Positions 23,919 to 36,300 of a stretch of 64,000 nucleotides of DNA are shown in pieces. Source of the stretch: Neurospora tetrasperma FGSC 2508 (taxonomy: Eukaryota > Ascomycota > Sordariomycetes > Sordariales > Sordariaceae); NCBI RefSeq assembly GCF_000213175.1, contig NW_009799099.1, positions 2,609,800 through 2,673,799 of the forward strand, given 5' to 3'. Position 1 is the first letter of the stretch; each line of letters begins with the position of its first letter. Both the position numbers and the translations under genes were made by a program. Under the pieces are notes generated by a model that saw only the letters and a program-made list of their open reading frames with translations, had not been told where the DNA came from and searched no databases.

Positions 23919-25255
23919 GCATTTGCGTAGGTGAATGCCCGGGCAGGTGGACGACGTGTGGAAAAGTCAAGCGACACTTTATATCGTGGTAGTGTTCAGC
24001 AAGAGGTGTAGGCGGCGTGGTCAATGGTATAGGCTGACAACGTCGCGGCGCGCGTGCTGGCTCTCGAGTCCCGAGAGTTTAGATCGCGGGTGCTGTGTGA
24101 TAGAAGTTAATGTTTGTTCTGGATATCGGGGAGGGCGGTGGGAGGGTGCAGCGCGCGGCGGGGTGGCAGTCGAGAGCGGACGGAAGCGATGACGAAGTGA
24201 GAGGTGGATGATGGCGATGTCGTTCAACAATTTGAGGGCTGACCGAAAGTGGAAACAGGTAAAGGTAGGTAGGTAGGTAGCTTGGTAGCAAACCGCCGAC
24301 AAGTGAACACATCAACATGGAGGACGTACAATCTCGAACCGTTGAAGAAGAGCGATGTTGCGATTGGCACTTTGGACTCTTGTTTGTTCCCCCCCTGCCC
24401 ACGAAGTTGCGCGCCGCGGTTTTCCGTGTACCAAAGCGAATGAGTGAATGAAATCGAGAGGCAGGCGGAGAGGATGTCGATGCTAGGTGGCCTGGCCTGG
24501 AACAAGTGGACGGTCAGGATGCCTTCACCTTTGTCGCATTTGAAATTCTGCCATGCAGCGAGACAGCTTACTTGTAGGTTGCGGCGGGCGGTCAACCTAA
24601 TTGAGAGCACTGCTGTCACCCAAACCAAGCAGCAACAACAGCCAATTTCCAGCTTGCAGGGACCATGCACAGGCGCTAGATACGGAAGTACGTATGCGCC
24701 GCGGAGGCACCTACCTAGAGGTACCTTTAGGTACTGTAACAGTAGGTAGAGACCCTTTCGGAGCTCGGGCCACATCTACCGGGCCACTTCACCAACGTCC
24801 CCGCCCGTTGGTGTCGTTCAGGCTGAGTCAGATGTTTTCTTCTTCTCGCCGTCGGCGTCTGTCTCATCTCGACCCTGTTTGAAGTTCGACTTTACTAGAG
24901 ATACCTTTCTTGTGGGAGAATCAGTGGTTGTTAAACCGATCACGAGTGGATACGAATGCCTATGTCTAATGTATTTAGCCAACGTTAACACACTCGTCGG
25001 CTAGTAGGTGCACGCACAGGCCACCCTGGAGAGCACATCAACCTAACCCCGACGAGTACATACGAGATCATAGATAGATCAACTTGATAACCTTAATCCA
25101 TTTCACTATGTACCTTCTTATGCTGTCCAACGCTTATTGCTGCTGGGCCGTCACTCGGCCTAAGTTTAGATAGGGGTTGAGCAGGCAACAAGAGCTCAAT
25201 TTGATGCAGAAAATGCGAGCGGAAAGAGTGCCGCATGTCTCCCCAATCGTACCTG
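23919..25255. other. SAC3 upstream region with GGTA-rich repeats
   Basis: About 1.3 kb between the SAC3 start and the 3' end of the F-box gene, both on the minus strand. No convincing coding frame is present. It contains the (AGGT)n tract at 24263-24280 and a cluster of GGTACCT/TAGGTA words at about 24708-24750. It should include the SAC3 promoter. Confidence 0.5.
24263..24280. repeat. (AGGT)n microsatellite
   Basis: Four to five perfect copies of the tetranucleotide AGGT in the SAC3 upstream region. Similar GGTAGGTA words recur in other intergenic parts of the window. Confidence 0.9.
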
Positions 25256-28225
25256 TCAAACCCTCAGTCCGAGATTCGGTCTCGCGCCATCGAAATCACC
25301 TCCATCAAAGGCACGCAAAGGTCCTCCATTCAAGTTGAACATTTTCACCCCATATTTCTTCCCCACCTCGGTTATCTCGTACCATTCCGGGCTCGAGAGG
25401 CCCGTGGGGTCAAAGTACAATGCCTTGATCTGCGGGTGGGTGATCAACTTCTCGATGAAGGGCAAGAGACCACTATGACGTCCCGGCGCGACCGTTACCG
25501 TGTCAAGGTTGGGGAACTGTTGCAGCCAGTCGATAAAAGGCTCGCCATCAAAACTGTTGTAATGCTGGGCCCAATTGAAGTGGTATAGTCCGAGATGGTG
25601 AACGCTCGGTGACGACGTGAAAGCCCAGTCTTTCAGAAGATCGACCTGGATGCGGTGATTGAATAGTGACCGGTCGCTGTTGATAGCCAACTCAAGGACC
25701 TTCAGCGACCCATTTGTGGCTGCTTCCGCCAGACCCTTTCGCAGTATACCGGTGCATATGGGGCCATGGCACCTGAACACCTCCAGCTGTGGCCAGCCCG
25801 CCGAAGCAATGCCCGACTCCGCAGTAGTTCCTGTGAAATCATTCAAAGAACCCTGTATCGGGCTCCCCGGCTCATCACATGTCGTAAAGAGATAATCGAT
25901 CAGGTGCGCGCTATCGGAAAGGATCTCAACGGAGCGGAGGTTTGGTAAAGCAGGCAAAACAAAAGACCCCTGAAATATGTCTTCAAGAGGGTCGTGACTC
26001 CTGACTGAGCCGATATATAGAGACTGCAAATTTTGCCATGGTTGTACGTCGCTCAAAGGGACCTTGTCGAAAGGCATGTCGTGAAGCCCAAGATCGACAA
26101 ACTTTAGCCCGTAGCCCTTGATATGAAGTTCCTCAAGGTGTGGAGCTAAATTCATTAGACCGTTCTAGATTGAATGGTAAGCGAGTGGGTAAGGCAGATG
26201 AGTGTGGGAGGCAAGTTACTGACCATATTCAGCTGTCCGAGATGTATCCTTGGGTCGTAGTCATCATCCGACAACTTCAGCCGTAGCTTTCTCAGACTCG
26301 GCCAAGGCTGTCGGGTCATGATGCCATTGAGATTCTTCCCCGAGAAGCCTTGTAGGTCCAAAACTTGAAGAGACGGACTTATGAGCGGTAGGAGCTCTCC
26401 AGCTGTATGGGCGTCTAGTTTGTTGAGTGAGAGATGTGTAAGCTTTGTCAGGTGCTTCCCTTGCACGCCCCCAAGCAACTTTGGAACATCCTCGGGACCA
26501 TCGGGATTGTTTAGACGCATGCGTCTATGGAGGCTTAGCCGTTCCAAGCTGGGCAAACCACGCATAATCATTTGAAGCTTGTCGTGAGTCATCTTGAAAT
26601 ATGAAGTGTCGTTGATCGTCAGAGACCGGATGTTCTTGTGCTTTTTGAGGAACTGTGGAAAGAACCGACCCGGTTTCCCGGGCCGGCCCAGCGAGACCTT
26701 GCTCCAGAGCACCGAATCGGAAAGCACCAGCTTCTGCCATTTCTTGCTCACACGTTCACATCTCCTGTAGACCACGAGGGTTCATTAGCCCCAAAAAGAA
26801 ACAAAAAGAAACAAAAAGGAAATGTTGGAGGGAAGCTTGCATTAAACTGTCGGTGTCAAGATGTGACCAGATCATAGTTAACAGCTCATGCGGGAGCTTC
26901 TCTACTGGATCTCTCTTTGACTCGGGCATATCTAGCATACTGGACAATTGACGCAGAAGCCACTGGCGAGGCTATCAGCTTTATGTCCACGCGCCGAGAG
27001 CATGTTAAGACTGCTTGTACTCACATGGTACTGATTATACTTTCCCCGCCGGTACTGTTCCATGTTGTAAAGCCCGGACCTGACGAACCGAACAGTGAGA
27101 TCGTGTACATCGTGGGAAGGGTCAAGTTTAGAGTCTCGCAGTATGGTAGTAAGTGCAAGAGCTGACGTCTGCTTGTCTTTGTTCTTGGTCAAGTTGCGAA
27201 GGAGTCTGGCGACACGACAATACCCCTGGAGCTGTTAGGATTTCTACTTGGACGCGAGGTTGGAGGTGGTCGAGCCACTCACTATGGGGTGGGCGGGATC
27301 CAAGCGAATAAGACCGAGGGCAGTGGAAAATGCGGCGACATGCTTTTCCTGTTTGTCCAGAGAATCGGCCAGGGAGTCGACGGCGCGGATATGGAAGAGG
27401 TCGGTACACGATGGCCATACAAAGCCGCAAGAGCATGGCTCCGTAGCAGCGCGGTGGAGAGCATCGGGACTTTCTTCATACACAGCAGTCACGCATTGCG
27501 AGATATGGCAGGCCTTGTTATTGCCGTGACTGCCCGGCTTACAAGGGCAAGCATTGATGGCCTGTTTACAGACTTGTCAGCAGAGAAAACGAAACCAAAA
27601 GATGGTCATTCAGCCTCTGGAAGGTGTGCAGTACGAGATGTCGACGTCATGCTTGAGACCGAGGTTCAGAGCACCAACCCGTAACGTGGATTTGTCCGGG
27701 TCACAGTCTAGCCGTTTCCTGGGTGGAAGTCGGCGGAATGTGTCCATCTTGTTGATAGATGCTACCTATACAGTGGTAGCGGAGGAGAGGACGAGGTGTA
27801 CTGGAATGGTGTTCGGTATGATGTTCGGGTAAAAGAGGTGCGAAATCTTACACATGCTGCCGAACACAGCATAGGTAGTGGGGGGATTTATATGTTGTAT
27901 TGTGTACCTAATCTCCTCAGTTGCATATAGAAGTGGAACGTACCTTGAGAAGGGCCCCCAAGACTTTGATACCACCTTCTTTGGAGCGGGTTGCGGAGCG
28001 GGCCTGGTCAATGCTTGCCGTGATCTGGTCTTTCCAAGAGTCATATTCAATTCCCACATATTTCTCTCCTTGGCCGCGAATATCAACTGCACTCGAGCGG
28101 GATTCGTGTGGACGAAGAGGTTGCGGTCGTTTAGCAGGAGCAAGCGTAGAATTCGCGGGGCTGTCTGACGCCTTGCGTTTGAGACCGGCGCTTGGAGATG
28201 TCTTCTTGATCAGATAGCGCTCCAT
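25256..28225 (-). CDS. F-box/leucine-rich-repeat protein, Pof3/Dia2-like
   Basis: Likely substrate receptor of an SCF ubiquitin ligase. Six exons on the minus strand (28225-27944, 27561-27283, 27225-27025, 26962-26841, 26764-26224, 26164-25256) give 777 residues with continuous frame. The N-terminus is basic (MERYLIKK, KRKASDS). Cys-rich and helical TPR-like stretches follow (VDSLADSLDKQEKHVAAFS; GYCRVARLLRNLT). The F-box at about 273-318 runs LPHELLTMIWSHLDTDSLM then RCERVSKKWQKL. The C-terminal half has leucine-rich repeats (LTHLSLNKLD, SLQVLDLQGFSG, LEELHIKGYG, LQSLYIG). This TPR, F-box, LRR order is that of fission yeast Pof3 and budding yeast Dia2, which act in replication-fork and telomere maintenance. 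The F-box is split by an intron whose only frame-fitting donor is GCAAGC, a GC-AG intron. Intron 1 (382 bases) is long and might hide another exon. Family type is firm; orthology is tentative. Confidence 0.75.
26765..26840 (-). other. GC-AG intron inside the F-box
   Basis: Minus-strand intron of 76 bases. The preceding exon ends TTTAAT and the intron starts GCAAGC, ending CTACAG before GAGATGTG. Only this donor joins the two F-box halves in frame (SLM then RCERVSKKW) at a family-like spacing. Donors with GT in the same exon do not give an intact F-box. GCAAG is the standard form of the rare GC donor class. Confidence 0.65.
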
Positions 28226-29081
28226 CCTGTGACGAAGTTGACCAAATGTCTTCGAAGACCTTTTACTTGAGTCGACTGTGAGTGTATGGTTTTATCTAGA
28301 GCATCAGGCCATGTCCGGAGGCTGAGATTGGTCCATGTAGTTGTGGTGATTCTGAGTGGTAAACATGATGGTTAACTACAATGAAAAGAACGTGCAGGTC
28401 GGGTGCCTGCAATCGGTCGGAAACTGCCGCACCCGACCACAACAAGCTCGGACAAAACAGGAGGACCCCCCAAAACAACCAAGTGACGCGTGACCAGTTT
28501 TAGTGAGCATATGGAGATAGAGGTACTGGAAGGTACCGACCAGCTGGTTTAATTTAGCGGGGGGGAGCGCACCCTACAACTTCCTAATTCGCCGACCTGC
28601 ATATAGTGTAACCTGTCCTGACGACAGTGGGAGCACCTGACGGGAGCTCCTTATAAGGAACCACCTCCGTCCAACACGAAAATCCAACTTCTGTGAACAA
28701 GATCATCATCACCTCCATGCTTCAAGATGTGATGGCCATAAAGCCTACCACATAAAGTTTCTTTGAAGGCTTCCAGAATATCCATTTCCAGCGACGCCAA
28801 CCGCTTTGATCACCGGGATCCCATCCCCACGCTCGTCTCATACATCCCGGTACCAACACGGTACCTTACTTTGGGCCTCTGAGTCGTTCCGGCATCTTGG
28901 TTTTTTTTTCTTGTATCCTGCGTTCCAACTATTTGACCATCTACATCCCGTCTCGCTGTTCTTCGCTCTCCATGGTTACGACTATACGGCCGTTTACGAA
29001 GAATTACCCATTGGAGGCGAAAACGATCAAGAGCTGATGTTACTAGCTTGTGAGCCGCACCCGGCGTTGTAAAGGAAAACC
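28226..29081. promoter_or_regulatory. Divergent promoter region of the F-box gene and MFS transporter
   Basis: The two genes start 856 bases apart and face away from each other, so both promoters must lie here. I saw no coding frame worth keeping. A G-tract (GGGGGGGAGCG) lies at about 28559, and AGGTACT/AGGTACC words at about 28522-28537. Confidence 0.5.
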
Positions 29082-31006
29082 ATGGCAGGCCTTCTTTGGT
29101 ATGGTTACCGCTCCGAATCGGTTGATGATTATCCGGGAGTGCTCGTTCCACTCGAGCAGGCACATCTACACAGCCACTCGTCCAGATCCCGTCCGCCTTC
29201 TGATCTAGACGATGCTGTACTCGGTTATGATGACGAGGGCGGCCATCGTCACAAGGACCCAGCCGACGATGAGGACACGGGCATGTTGCTAGAAATGGGG
29301 ACGGAACCTGAGTACAGCATCGAGGGCTTTAGGAGAGAGGTTCGCCGTGGAAACAAGGGCGGCGAGAAGTGGACAGACTATGAGAGTGAGATCACGACTA
29401 TCCATCTTACCGGACATATTCATGCTAAACTGCTTCGTAGTGAAATCAAAGCTCATTAACAAAGCCGTTCAGGACATTGGAATGGGGAGGTACAACTGGC
29501 AACTATTTGTCTTGTGTGGTTTTGGCTGGTTTGCCGACAAGTATGAGGCCCCTTTTCAAAATCCACAAGATCAACCCGTTGTTAACTCCAGTTCCACACA
29601 GTTTATGGATGCAAGGCATCTCTCTCACCCTCCCATCACTATCAGCCGAGTTCGACATATCAGAGAAGACCGTTCGCTACACCACGTCCTTCCTATTCGC
29701 CGGTCTCTGTGTTGGCAGCTTCATCTGGGGGATCGGGTCTGATGTCCTAGGTCGACGCCTCGCCTTCAACGCAACTCTGTTTATCACCGCCATCTTCGGC
29801 ATCGCCTCTGCTTTTGCAACAAGCTGGGCTGGTGTTTGCTTCCTCTACGCAGCTCTTGGCTTTGGCGTTGGCGGTAATTTGCCCGTTGATGGGGCCCTCT
29901 TTCTCGAATTCTTGCCCGACGCCTCCAGCTCCCTGCTGACGCTTCTCTCTGTCTGGTGGCCCATCGGCCAACTCTGCTCATCATTGCTGGCCTGGTATTT
30001 CATCGGCCACTTGCCCGCCGAGCAAGGATGGCGACACTTTGTGTTCAGCATCGGCATCATCACCTTGATTATGTTCCTCGTCCGTTTCTTCATTTTCCAC
30101 CTATACGAGTCTCCCAAGTTCCTCCTCTCAAGCGGCCGACAAGCCGAGGCAGTGGCCGTCGTCCACGGAATCGCCTTCCGCAACGGTCGTAAGACGTGGC
30201 TGACTGAGGAGATTCTCGATGCTGTTGTCGATGGACTATCATCCCTATCCCCAGCTACTCCTCGACGCCGCCAGCATGTGACCCGACAACGACTATCGAC
30301 CGCCAACATCATCAAGCAGCGCTTCGCCTCTTTCTCAAGCAATCGTCTCCGCCCACTCTTCAGCAGTCGCAAACTCGGTCTGACTACCGTCCTGATTTGG
30401 TTCTGCTGGGCGACCATTGGCATGGGATACCCCTTATTCAACGCCTTTCTCCCACAGTATCTATCCCACGGCGGCAACAACGGCGGGCAACAACCAGCAC
30501 CGGAAACAAGCACTAACATAGACAGTCCAGAAACCATCTCAGCCGAAACCTACCGCAACTACGCCATAACCTCCATCGCAGGAGTTCCGGGTAGCCTGCT
30601 CGCCGCCTACGCTGTGGACATGAATTCGCCCTTCTTCGGTCGTCGTGGAACCCTGGCCCTCTCAACGCTCGTCTCCGCTATCTTCCTGTATCTGTTCATC
30701 AAGTTCGGTACCACATCGGCTGCCCTCCTCACGTTCTCGTGTATTGAGGCGTTCGCGCAGAACATCATGTATGGCGTCCTGTACGCTTTCACGCCCGAGA
30801 TCTTTCCGGCACCGGTCCGGGGGGCGGGCACGGGCGTGGCGAGTTTCTTGAACAGAGTGACGGGCTTAGTAGCACCGATTTTGGCGGCGACGGTGCCGGG
30901 CGATGGTAGGACCACGCCGGTGTATCTGTCGGCGGCGCTGATTCTGGCGGCGTTTGTAGGGATGGTGTTGATTCCTATTGAGACGAGGGGTAGGCAGAGG
31001 TTGTGA
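29082..31006 (+). CDS. Major facilitator superfamily transporter (SV2/SVOP or sugar-porter type)
   Basis: Proton-coupled or facilitative solute carrier of the plasma or organellar membrane; substrate unknown. Three exons (29082-29385, 29441-29540, 29602-31006) give 602 residues. Donors are GTGAGA and GTATGA; acceptors GTAG and ACAG. Splicing restores the hallmark helix 1 sequence GFGWFADNLWMQGISLTLP, which is broken in the unspliced frame. The N-terminal 105 residues are acidic and cytosolic. The loop after helix 2 has the MFS signature GSDVLGRRLAFN, and helix 4 includes GFGVGGNLPVDGALFLEFLP. A central hydrophilic loop (about residues 320-385, SSLSPATPRRRQHVTRQRL) separates two sets of six helices. 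The second half has PVRGAGTGVASFLNRVTGL, and the end RGRQRL is cytosolic. It resembles fungal transporters related to SV2/SVOP. No cluster context helps identify a substrate. Confidence 0.85.
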
Positions 31007-31298
31007 TGTTATGGTGAGGTGATGGCTGGATGGGTGGTGGAAGAGATCGTCAGAAGAGTCATGAAAAATGAGGACCGGGAGAACATTATTTCCCATCACA
31101 GACAGAAGTGTTGGGTAGGACAGGCATCAAGGAAGACGTTATGGAGGTGAACAGGCACCGTCAATGAATGCACAGCAAATGCCTTTCAGATGGTCATAAG
31201 CCCAGTCATGCTTGACTGACCGCTTTGCTGAAATAATCTCAAATGTAAATTGAAAAGAAATGTGAACTAGAACCTGCTACAACATCATCAACAACGTC

Positions 31299-32447
31299 TC
31301 ACTTCGTTCCCCTCGCTCCAGCCGGCGCATCCACCCTCCTCCTCTGCAACCCCCTCCCCAAAGCATCCCTAACCATCGGGTCATTCTTAATTGTATTCTG
31401 CACCAACCACTCCTTGATCTTCCCCCTCATACTGCTCAGCGCCTCCTGGTCCCCCGCAAACGGCGCCATCTCGAGCTCCACCAACCTCGACATATCCTGA
31501 TCCAGCCCTCTAATTGTCATCTCCAGCCTCTCCAGTCCCTGCTTCAGCAGCTCCTCCTGATCGCCTCCTCCCGCCCCATTGTTCTTCGCAACCAACTGCC
31601 CACTGGACGTATCCGCCGTCAACAACGGGCCGATCTGCGAAATAGCAATATACACCGTGACGCTAACCTTCCTCATCAGCGCCACCGCCTGGAATGGCAA
31701 ATAATACCTGCCCATCACACCCGTCACCCGTTGTAGCAATGGGTTCAGTAAGTGTTCAAATACCGCCGGCCTGCCTGGGCTCATAACAATGTGCGCCTCC
31801 CACACAAACATGCTGGCCAGCACCAGCCACCTCTCGTACTTTCCCCACGTCAGGTATCCCAGCTGGCCCAGGCCGTACAGCACCGCGGCCGCGAAGCCGT
31901 AATATGACAACAACATCTGTGCGCCGCGCATGACGAAGTCGCGGTGGGTTTTGCATCCTCCTTTGCCATTCCCGTTGGGCCCGGCCCAAGCAACAGCATC
32001 GACGCCGAACCGCTCGTACGCAAACCGGCGCACGGGATCTGTAAGCGTGTCCACTGCCGTCTTCAGGTGCACAAAGTAATTGTTGACCTCCTCTTGGCTT
32101 TGTTGTCCTTGTCCGGTGACGACTTTGTCGGGGTGGTAAAGCGCCGCCAACCGGCGGAACCGGCTCTTGATTTCGCGCTCGCTTGCGTCCGGGCTGACGC
32201 CTAGGTCTCCGTAGAAGTTGGAGCCGCGCACGACGAGCTCGTAGTGGGCTTCGTAAATGGTGTATAGGAGGTAAACGGCCACGACGAAGATGTGGATGCG
32301 CCGGCGATGTTCGGCGTATCGAGGTGTGCCCGGCATTGGGCGCGGCGAGCCAGCGCGGATGGTAACGCTGTAGTAGAATGATTGGACCCAGCCGGTGACG
32401 AGGTTGGGCAGAAATGTCCAACCAAAGAGGGAGAGGAGGTCGGACAT
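31299..32447 (-). CDS. Membrane-anchored J-domain (DnaJ) protein
   Basis: Hsp40-type co-chaperone that would recruit and stimulate an Hsp70 at a membrane. Single exon, 382 residues. A hydrophobic segment lies near the N-terminus (about 8-30) and another at about 51-66 (HIFVVAVYLLYTIYEA). The J domain spans about 77-150, beginning NFYGDLGVSPDASEREIK, with the essential HPD at residues 105-107 (ALYHPDKV) and ending RRFAYERFGVDAVAW. Two further hydrophobic segments follow (MLLSYYGFAAAVLYGLGQL; WLVLASMFVWEAHIVM). The C-terminal third is amphipathic and helical and ends in the basic GLQRRRVDAPAGARGTK. This arrangement suggests an ER or mitochondrial membrane protein. There is no Gly/Phe or zinc-finger region, so it is a class III J protein. 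The client and compartment cannot be told from sequence. It is convergent with the MFS gene (292 bases between stops). Confidence 0.85.
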   Translation of the reverse strand: MSDLLSLFGWTFLPNLVTGWVQSFYYSVTIRAGSPRPMPGTPRYAEHRRRIHIFVVAVYLLYTIYEAHYELVVRGSNFYGDLGVSPDASEREIKSRFRRLAALYHPDKVVTGQGQQSQEEVNNYFVHLKTAVDTLTDPVRRFAYERFGVDAVAWAGPNGNGKGGCKTHRDFVMRGAQMLLSYYGFAAAVLYGLGQLGYLTWGKYERWLVLASMFVWEAHIVMSPGRPAVFEHLLNPLLQRVTGVMGRYYLPFQAVALMRKVSVTVYIAISQIGPLLTADTSSGQLVAKNNGAGGGDQEELLKQGLERLEMTIRGLDQDMSRLVELEMAPFAGDQEALSSMRGKIKEWLVQNTIKNDPMVRDALGRGLQRRRVDAPAGARGTK

Positions 32448-33362
32448 TTTAGTTTGTAGTGTCGTGTCTATCGTGTTTAGCTAGACCGTCAATGATGTTC
32501 CGTTCAATTGATCGGTTGTTGGGTTGGTTGTCGGTCGTGATTTGAGTCGTAGAGGGATGTTTGACTCTTTGTCACCTGGACATTGCATGAGAAGGTGCCT
32601 TGGGCAAAAAAAAATTGACAGAAGAATACGTCCGCGGGAAAGACCCAAAGAGCAACCAAGAGGAAGTGTGTCGGGGATCAATAGGAGCAGCAGCAAAGGC
32701 AGGGCGCTCTCGTCAATCGTTCGTGTTTTGGTGGTGCTTTTTAGTGGTGTTCAGCGCCAAACAATGAAAGCGGCCTCATCCCTCCACGGATGCGACCCAC
32801 CTCCTGCAAGGCTGACGGAGGTACAAGGGTTTTCCTTGCGACCCTGACTGGGCTCTCGCGGCAGGCAGGGCGGCTACGTATTCACCAGCAAACTCAGCTA
32901 TCTGCCCAGTTTGATCGTCATTTGAACGGGCGGCCGGCAACAGCAGTATTCACATGTCGGCCCTGCCGCCAGCAGCATGCAGCGTCATCGCCAAAAGAGC
33001 ATGCAACAAGTTTGAGAAGAGGGAAAACCCACAAATCAATTCGTAAACTCATAACGTAACAACCCTTACGGGTGTTCTGGAAAAAAGAAAACCGGTAACC
33101 GAAATGACAAATACAGTAGCCATAACATACACAACTATCGTTCCTCGTTCCTTCTTCTTGTTCTTCTTTGCTGTTCCAAGTCTTCGTATAGCACGTGGGA
33201 TCTTCACCATCACCACCGCTCCCGCCCCCCGTTCATCATTAAACACTAAGCAGAGGTAGATGTTCGCCTCATCATTATCATCAAACCAACATGCCGATTA
33301 TTAAACCATAGCAGCCACCCCCTGAATCCGAAAAAAAAGTAACAAGCCCAAGTGTCAGGCCT
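32448..33362. other. Intergenic region upstream of the J-domain gene
   Basis: About 0.9 kb between the J-domain gene start and the 3' end of the Glu-rich gene, both minus strand. No convincing coding frame. It contains a short poly(A) run at about 32609 and must hold the J-domain gene promoter. Confidence 0.5.
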
Positions 33363-36300
33363 TTAACTGCTGCCAAAGAAGCGCCTGATGGCAGCCCTAA
33401 AGCCAGTTTTCTTGCCTTCCTTTGCATCTTTCCTTCGCTCTTCCCTTTTTTGGCGGTGAGCGGCGGCCTGTGTCGGTGACGAAGGGTCCGTACCGCCAGC
33501 CGACGAAGTGGGGGACACAGCTTCCACAGACTCGTCCGATGCAGTGGATGATTGCTTCTTGGACTTGAAGACGGATGAGATCGAGCTCTTCTTGCTGTGT
33601 CCGCGCTCCGTGCCCTTGTTCTCCTTGTTGCTTGCTTCCTGGGATTCCCTCGATTTGAGTGATCTCCGCAGTCTTGTTGTGCTAGACCGCCCAAGCTCCG
33701 GTGAAGAGGATCCCTGTTGAACAATGGTCGGGTCCGATGCGGTCTCGACGTTCTTGATGTGAGCGTCCTTGCTGGCGGTGGGTGATGGAGGCTCGACATC
33801 CTTCCCCTTTCCTTTCACATCCGCCTCGGAAGGCACTCCTGAGAGACCAAGGGCGTTAATTTCCGGCTTGTCAGCTGTGGCAGTGGCAGCTGGGCTTGAA
33901 GAATCGGCTGTGGCGTAGATGACTACTGCTGCTGCGACCATCTCCTCTGCTTGCTTAATGGTGTTCCTGTCCGGCCCCCGCTCATTGCGGGCGCGGCTCA
34001 CTTCCTGAGCCACAGGATCGTCAAGATCAGGGAGAACGACAGCAGATGTGGGTACACGCTGGTCCACCGAGACCTGGTTGGTTGTCCTGTCTTCTGTTGG
34101 GAGCCTTTGAGGATTAAGAGCGTTATCAGTCTGTGTTCCTTTCTGGTCAACGGACTGGATTGTTTTTTCCTCACCATCTTCAGAAGAAGCTCCCTTCTTT
34201 CCATCAATTTTTGCAGCTTCTTCTTCAGCTGGTGCTTCCTTCTCCACAACGTGAAAGGATTCGGAGAGCGGCACCGTCTCATCAACGATCTCGGGTGCTT
34301 CAGCCTCTACTGATGAAGTCGACTTGACATCTTCAGTGACCGTCTGGGGATTGGACTCGGGCTTGGGGCGCTCGGCAATGAGTGAGCCAGCCTCAGTTTG
34401 ACCGTGAGCTGCGGAACGCTCGAGCGTGGCGGCCTTTGGTGCAGAATCCGAAATGATGGGCTTGGTGACTTCAACGACCTTTTCTGTGACGGGCTTGGAG
34501 ACTTCGGTGACCTTGTCGGCAACAGCAACAGCGGCGGCTCCCAGAGCACCAGCAACAGCAATGCCTGCGCCGACAGCGATCTCCGTGGCATTGGACTTGC
34601 TCTCGTCGGTGTCCTTCTTCTCGGGTTCCTCGACATCCTTTGTGACGGACGTCTCGCTGAGAGAGGACCCGGGCTTGTCGGTAGCTTCCTCTTGAGTCTC
34701 TGCCACCGGAGCTTCCTCGACAGCCTGTTGAACGCTAGCAGGTTTCTCATGGCTGACGGCGTCCGTGGGTACTTGAACGCTGTCATTGGTAGATTCCCCT
34801 TCAATGGCAGTCTTGTCCTCACCTGTAGTCTGCTCCTCGACAACCACCTCCTTGACATCATCATGCACGGGCGCAGCAACTGTGTCTTGGATTTTGTCCT
34901 TAATCGAATCATCAACCGGCAATACTGCCTTTGACTCACCAACAGTCTCCTCAACAGGAATTGGCTTCTCGTCGGCCTTGGCAGTGACGGGCTCAGACGC
35001 CTCCACCTGGGCGATATCGGTAGCCTTGACTTCGGGAGTAGATTCAACGACCTGGGAGTCCGGCTCAGCCACAGTCTCAACAGCCTCAGCAGCATCGGCG
35101 ACGTTCTTAGTGGCGGATTCGGTGATAGCCAGCTTGATATCCTCAACGGCGGGTTCAGGGGCCGTCTCAGGAATAGCGGCAGTGGCAGTCTCGGTGGCGC
35201 TTTCGATGGAAGGCTCGGCCGCAGTCTCTTGAACAGGCTCTCCCTTCGCGGTTTCGGCAGCAACTTCCTGTTGCTCGACCTTGACATCCTCAACGATTGG
35301 GGTCTCCTCGACGAACTCGGATTCTTCAACCGCCTTGGGCACCTGGGTAGCGGGGTTCTCGACAATAGGGGCCTCTTCAACGTCGGAGGTCTCGACAGCG
35401 GCGGTCTCTTCAATGGCCTGAGGCTCCTCAACAGTCTTGACCTCCTCGACGATCGGGATCTCCTCGACGGGCTTGGACTCCTCAACAGCAGGGGCCTGCT
35501 CGGAAACCTCGACCTCCTCAGCAGCGGGGGTCTCTTCAAGGGCCTGAGGCTCTTCAACAGTCTTGACCTCCTCGACGATCGGAGTCTCCTCAACGGGCTT
35601 GGACTCTTCAACAGCAGGGGCCTGCTCGGAAACCTCGACCTCCTCAGCAGCGGGGGTCTCCTCAACGGGCTTGGACTCCTCAACAGCAGGAGCCTGCTCA
35701 GAAACCTTGACCTCCTCAACAGCAGAAGTCTCAACGGTCTGAGCCTCTTCGACAGTCTTGGGCTCCTCAGCAGCCTCGGTCTCCTCCACAGCCTCGACTG
35801 CTTCGACGATGGGGGTTTGCTCAGCCTCAGCGGTCTTAGACTCCTCGACAGCGGAGGTTTCAGAAACAGCCTCGGGAAGGGTGACATCTTCAGAAACAGG
35901 CTTCTCGGCAGCGGCAGGCTCAGGAGACTTCTCAATGTCCTCCTGCTTGTTCTCTTCCTCCGCTTCGACAGGCTTCTCGATCTTAGCCTTGATTTCCTCC
36001 TGAGCAACGGGCGTCTCGGGCTTCTCTTCAGGAACCTCGGTCTTTTCCTCGGCAGCAGGGGCCTCGACCTTCTCCTGCACCTCAGCATCCTGCTCAACAG
36101 GGGTCTCAGTGACGGAAGCCTCAGGTTCCTCTTCCTTGGCGGTAGTTTCAGGCTTCTCCTCCTGAGCTTCAGTCTTGGTTTCGAGAGCAGATGTCTCGAC
36201 AGTCTCCTCAGAAGCAGGAGCCTCAATTACCTCGGCAACGGCGGCCTCAATCTTCTCTTCGGGAGCAGGGGTCTCAGCCTCCTGAACAACAGGAGTTTCG

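Noticed and set aside
34307-36226. Minus-strand 639-codon open frame inside the Glu-rich gene
   Set aside because: Shadow frame. The host repeats avoid stops in this frame and produce an Arg/Leu/Ser-only composition with no domain.
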